From CF-161 sp035259145 (GTDB taxonomy: Bacteria; Chloroflexota; Dormibacteria; Dormibacterales; Dormibacteraceae), in NCBI GenBank assembly GCA_035259145.1, contig DATFWQ010000128.1, positions 1 to 24,794 on the forward strand: a stretch of DNA of 24,794 nt. The letters run 5' to 3'. Position 1 is the stretch's first letter. Each line of letters begins with the position of its first letter. The notes below the pieces were generated by a model, which made no database searches, was not told where the DNA came from, and saw only the letters and a list, made by a program, of their open reading frames with translations. Positions 23,074-24,794 of the stretch are shown one piece after another. The position numbers and the translations under genes are program-made.

Positions 23074-24162
23074 CTAACTGGGCGCGAGCGGGCTCCACAC
23101 CCAGTGGGAGAAGCCGAAGACGGCCCCTACCAGCAGCCCTGCTACCAGAAGCGCACCAGCCCGGCGCGTGTGCACGAAAGCAGCCGCGGCATACCACAGG
23201 GGCCACACGGGAAAGTCAGGCGGCGGCCGATTGGGCCGAGGTCGGGTCAGATACTGCCACGTCTGCCGCAGGCGCGGAAGTGCGAGCAGCGCCACCAGAG
23301 CCGGTACTGGCAGCGCGCCAACGACGACGAGCGCCACGATCGCCGCGTAGAACACCACAATCAGGGCAAGGGTGAGGCCGCGCGCCGCACGTTCACCGAC
23401 GAGCACCGGCAGCGTGCCGATGTTCAGTGGTCGATCCCAGTCCAGCTTGTCGAGGTGCTTCCCGAGAAGGACCGTGGTACAGAGGAGACCGTAAGGAAGG
23501 CTTGCGGCCAGGATCTGCCAGCTCAGGTGGCCGGTCGCGGCGTAGTACGTGCCGCCCACCATGAGCGGCCCCCAGACCAGCAGGACTCCCGGCTCACCGA
23601 GACCACGCTTCTTCAGGCGCAGCCAGGGCGCCGCGTAGCCGACGCTGATGAAGAGCCCGGCCAGCGCGAAGACCGCGACCGGCCATCCCCGGACGAGCAG
23701 GAGCAGGACAAGGATCGCCAGGTCCGCGACGTTCAGCAGAAGCGCGGCACGGATCATGGCGCGCCTCGTCGTCATACCCGAGACGACTGGATGTGGCGCA
23801 TAAAGCGCACGCGGGTAGTCGGCGGTATCGGTACCGAGGCGCTCATCGAAGATGTCGTTGATCAGGTTGTTCGCTGCGTGGGCGATCACGAGGCCGACCG
23901 CAGCCAGCAAGAAAAGGCCGAGATTGAAGCCTGGCGCCCGAACGGCGAGCAGGCCCGCGATCGCGGCGGCCGTGAGCGTCATCGGCTGGACGCAAGCGCG
24001 GGTGAGGACCAACCACCGAGAGACGAAGTCGTTCGCGCCGGCCGGCGCGTTGCAGGTGGATACGGCAGCTCGCCAGGCCATCGGCGGCCCGAGGACTCTG
24101 CCGGCTTGCGCCTCCACGGAGCCCAGTCTAGGGGCTGCTGAGGAATGGCGCCGGAAGCTCAT
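23074..24162 (-). CDS. UbiA/MenA-family prenyltransferase (1,4-dihydroxy-2-naphthoate polyprenyltransferase-like)
   Basis: Polytopic membrane protein with about eight hydrophobic segments, up to 362 residues. The first aspartate-rich motif NNLINDIFD (98-106) binds the prenyl diphosphate through Mg2+. The second is around KHLDKLDWDRP (Asp238, Asp241, Asp243), followed by NIGTLPVLVGERAAR. The stretch LKKRGLGEPGVLLVWGPLMVGGTYY is MenA-like. MenA attaches the polyprenyl tail to the naphthoate ring in menaquinone synthesis, but related UbiA enzymes prenylate other rings, and no other men gene is here. The start is uncertain: ATG 24162 gives an extra soluble 45 residues, while ATG 24081 would begin nearer the first membrane helix. 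Neither has a good ribosome site. Confidence 0.87.
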   Translation of the reverse strand: MSFRRHSSAAPRLGSVEAQAGRVLGPPMAWRAAVSTCNAPAGANDFVSRWLVLTRACVQPMTLTAAAIAGLLAVRAPGFNLGLFLLAAVGLVIAHAANNLINDIFDERLGTDTADYPRALYAPHPVVSGMTTRRAMIRAALLLNVADLAILVLLLLVRGWPVAVFALAGLFISVGYAAPWLRLKKRGLGEPGVLLVWGPLMVGGTYYAATGHLSWQILAASLPYGLLCTTVLLGKHLDKLDWDRPLNIGTLPVLVGERAARGLTLALIVVFYAAIVALVVVGALPVPALVALLALPRLRQTWQYLTRPRPNRPPPDFPVWPLWYAAAAFVHTRRAGALLVAGLLVGAVFGFSHWVWSPLAPS

Positions 24163-24186
24163 GCCGATGGCGCCGACCTCGCGTCA

Positions 24187-24426
24187 ATGCGCGCTATGCG
24201 GCCGCCCACACACGCACTCCAGCGCCTGGCCTCGGACCTGGAGCGGCTTTGCTCGACGGCTGAGCTCCGGCGGCGCTTTCCACCGCGAGTGATGGCGGAG
24301 TTCATCCTCGCTCTGGCGTCAGGCGCCACGCTTGAAAGTGCCGCAAATCCGGCCGCGCTGCCCTTCGAGGTGCTCTCTCAGATGGTGGTGAGTGCTCTCG
24401 GGTTCACAGATCTTGAAGACACCCTT
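24187..24426 (+). pseudogene. C-terminal fragment of a TetR-family regulator
   Basis: The plus-strand frame reads LQRLASDLERLCSTAELRRR, then MAEFILALASGATLESAANP and ALPFEVLSQMVVSALGF. This is the typical end of a TetR ligand-binding domain (a helix with LALxxGxxLE, then DP..LP.E and a last hydrophobic helix). The HTH half is missing; upstream lies the prenyltransferase gene on the other strand. The frame stays open to 24777 only because it reads through the palindrome cluster and across the dinB-like gene. It is probably a relic, though a short protein from ATG 24145 or 24187 could still be made. Confidence 0.5.
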
Positions 24427-24541
24427 CCCCGCGAAATCGCAGATTTCGTGGGGTGCGAGATGGCCCGGGAAAGGGGCCCCCACGCAGTGGGGATGCAACG
24501 GGCCGCATCCGGGGTCCCCACGAAGCCTGCTTCGTGGGTGG
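24427..24541 (+). repeat. Cluster of four strong palindromes (REP-like)
   Basis: Hairpin 1: CCCCGCGAAATC (24427-24438) pairs with GATTTCGTGGGG (24442-24453), 12 bp with one G-U pair and a GCA loop. Hairpin 2: CCCCAC (24478-24483) pairs with GTGGGG (24487-24492), again with a GCA loop. Hairpin 3: GGATGC (24491-24496) pairs with GCATCC (24505-24510). Hairpin 4: CCCACGAAGC (24517-24526) pairs with GCTTCGTGGG (24529-24538). Hairpins 1 and 4 and the unit at 20.5 kb share the pattern CCCnCGAA...TTCGyGGG. The cluster lies between a gene relic and dinB and does not appear to be coding. Confidence 0.7.
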
Positions 24542-24550
24542 ATAGGCCCC

Positions 24551-24583
24551 AGAGGTCCGGTTGGGCTTTTCGACCGCACCTCT
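24551..24583 (-). terminator. Imperfect inverted repeat after the DinB-like gene
   Basis: AGAGGT-C-CGGT (24551-24561) pairs with ACCG-C-ACCTCT (24573-24583), a 10-bp stem with one C-C mismatch and an 11-nt loop. It lies just beyond the stop of the minus-strand DinB-like gene. There is no T-run on that strand, so a terminator role is only suggested by position. Confidence 0.3.
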
Positions 24584-24592
24584 CGTTACGAG

Positions 24593-24794
24593 TTACTGGC
24601 GGCGTTCCCTCGCAAGGCCCATGGCCTCCCCGTAGGCCCACGCCTGCAGGTCGGGCGGTTGCAGGCCCAGCTCGGTCAGGATCGCGCAGATCTGCTCGCG
24701 GTGCGCGTTCGCGTGGTGGAGGGCCTGGACGATGGGAACCCTCACCGACGCCTCGTAGGCGCCCTGGTCGAGGATGAGCATCTCGTCCGGGTCG
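24593..24794 (-). CDS. DinB/MDMPI-family protein, C-terminal part (runs off right edge)
   Basis: The last 66 codons of a minus-strand gene. The helix with ALHHANAHREQICAIL carries the H-x-x-x-H pattern that supplies two metal ligands in DinB-like four-helix bundles, followed by LGLQPPDLQAWAYGEAMG, a common DinB ending. These proteins bind a divalent metal and include thiol-dependent S-transferases and uncharacterised stress proteins. An internal Met codon at 24781 is not the start, because the frame stays open to the edge and the third ligand helix should lie beyond it. The function beyond the fold cannot be given. Confidence 0.75.
   Translation of the reverse strand, partial: DPDEMLILDQGAYEASVRVPIVQALHHANAHREQICAILTELGLQPPDLQAWAYGEAMGLARERRQ

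Noticed and set aside
22777..24141. 454-codon plus-strand frame opposite the prenyltransferase
   Set aside because: It is very rich in Arg, Gln and His with no domain, and lies opposite a clear membrane protein.
24427..24541. Repeated palindromes as a CRISPR array
   Set aside because: The units are unequal, adjacent, without regular spacers, and no cas gene is present.
24427..24777. Continuation of the TetR-like frame to 24777
   Set aside because: It reads through hairpins and then antisense to the DinB-like gene; the composition becomes Pro/Arg/Gly-rich.

Overview
The window is high-GC bacterial DNA (by eye well above 60 % G+C, with several GTG and possible TTG starts). The gene mix is: a form I aerobic CO dehydrogenase, a Tat-exported molybdenum hydroxylase, a MenA-like prenyltransferase, a Hanks-type kinase homologue and many one-component regulators. 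This suggests a free-living aerobic soil-type organism, most likely Chloroflexota, Candidatus Dormibacterota or Actinomycetota. That placement is inference; no rRNA or tRNA was found.

Layout from left to right. (1) Minus strand: the N-terminal 283 codons of ftsH, running off the left edge, with a PAP2-type membrane phosphatase upstream of it. (2) Plus strand 2294-5313: a two-gene molybdenum hydroxylase of the isoquinoline 1-oxidoreductase/nicotinate dehydrogenase type; both subunits start with twin-arginine segments. (3) Minus strand 9937-5320: a compact operon of tcuA-like flavoprotein, tcuB-like Fe-S/membrane protein, a HemL-like class III aminotransferase and an unrecognised protein. (4) Diverging from it, plus strand 10062-14744: coxM-coxS-coxL-xdhC, preceded by a near-consensus promoter. 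CoxL carries the form I active-site signature AYRCSFR. The xdhC-like maturation gene ends in a YHS domain and seems to have lost its ATG start.

(5) From 14.74 kb onward intact genes alternate with broken ones. The cox operon stops in about 20 codons of a MobA/MocA-like gene, cut off by a convergent metallophosphoesterase. A GntR C-terminal fragment, a methylenetetrahydrofolate reductase-like gene, a nucleotidyltransferase-fold gene and an IclR regulator follow. Next come a probable corrinoid-protein pseudogene with an in-frame stop, a GH4 glycosidase, and an excisionase-like HTH pseudogene with a nonsense codon. (6) The right end, mostly on the minus strand, holds a predicted pseudokinase, a two-domain VOC (glyoxalase/ring-cleaving dioxygenase) gene, a MenA/UbiA prenyltransferase and, at the edge, the C-terminus of a DinB-family protein. 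Between the last two lie a TetR C-terminal fragment and a cluster of strong palindromes, one of which recurs near 20.5 kb.

How it fits together: CO oxidation by CoxMSL, possible organic-acid oxidation by TcuAB and N-heterocycle or aldehyde oxidation by the Tat enzyme would all feed electrons to the respiratory chain. XdhC probably serves molybdenum cofactor insertion. The usual CoxD/CoxE/CoxG maturation genes are absent here and would have to lie elsewhere. The MTHFR and corrinoid remnant hint at a former methyl-transfer (C1) module. The density of gene fragments, the excisionase remnant and the repeated hairpins mark 14.7-24.6 kb as a rearranged accessory region.
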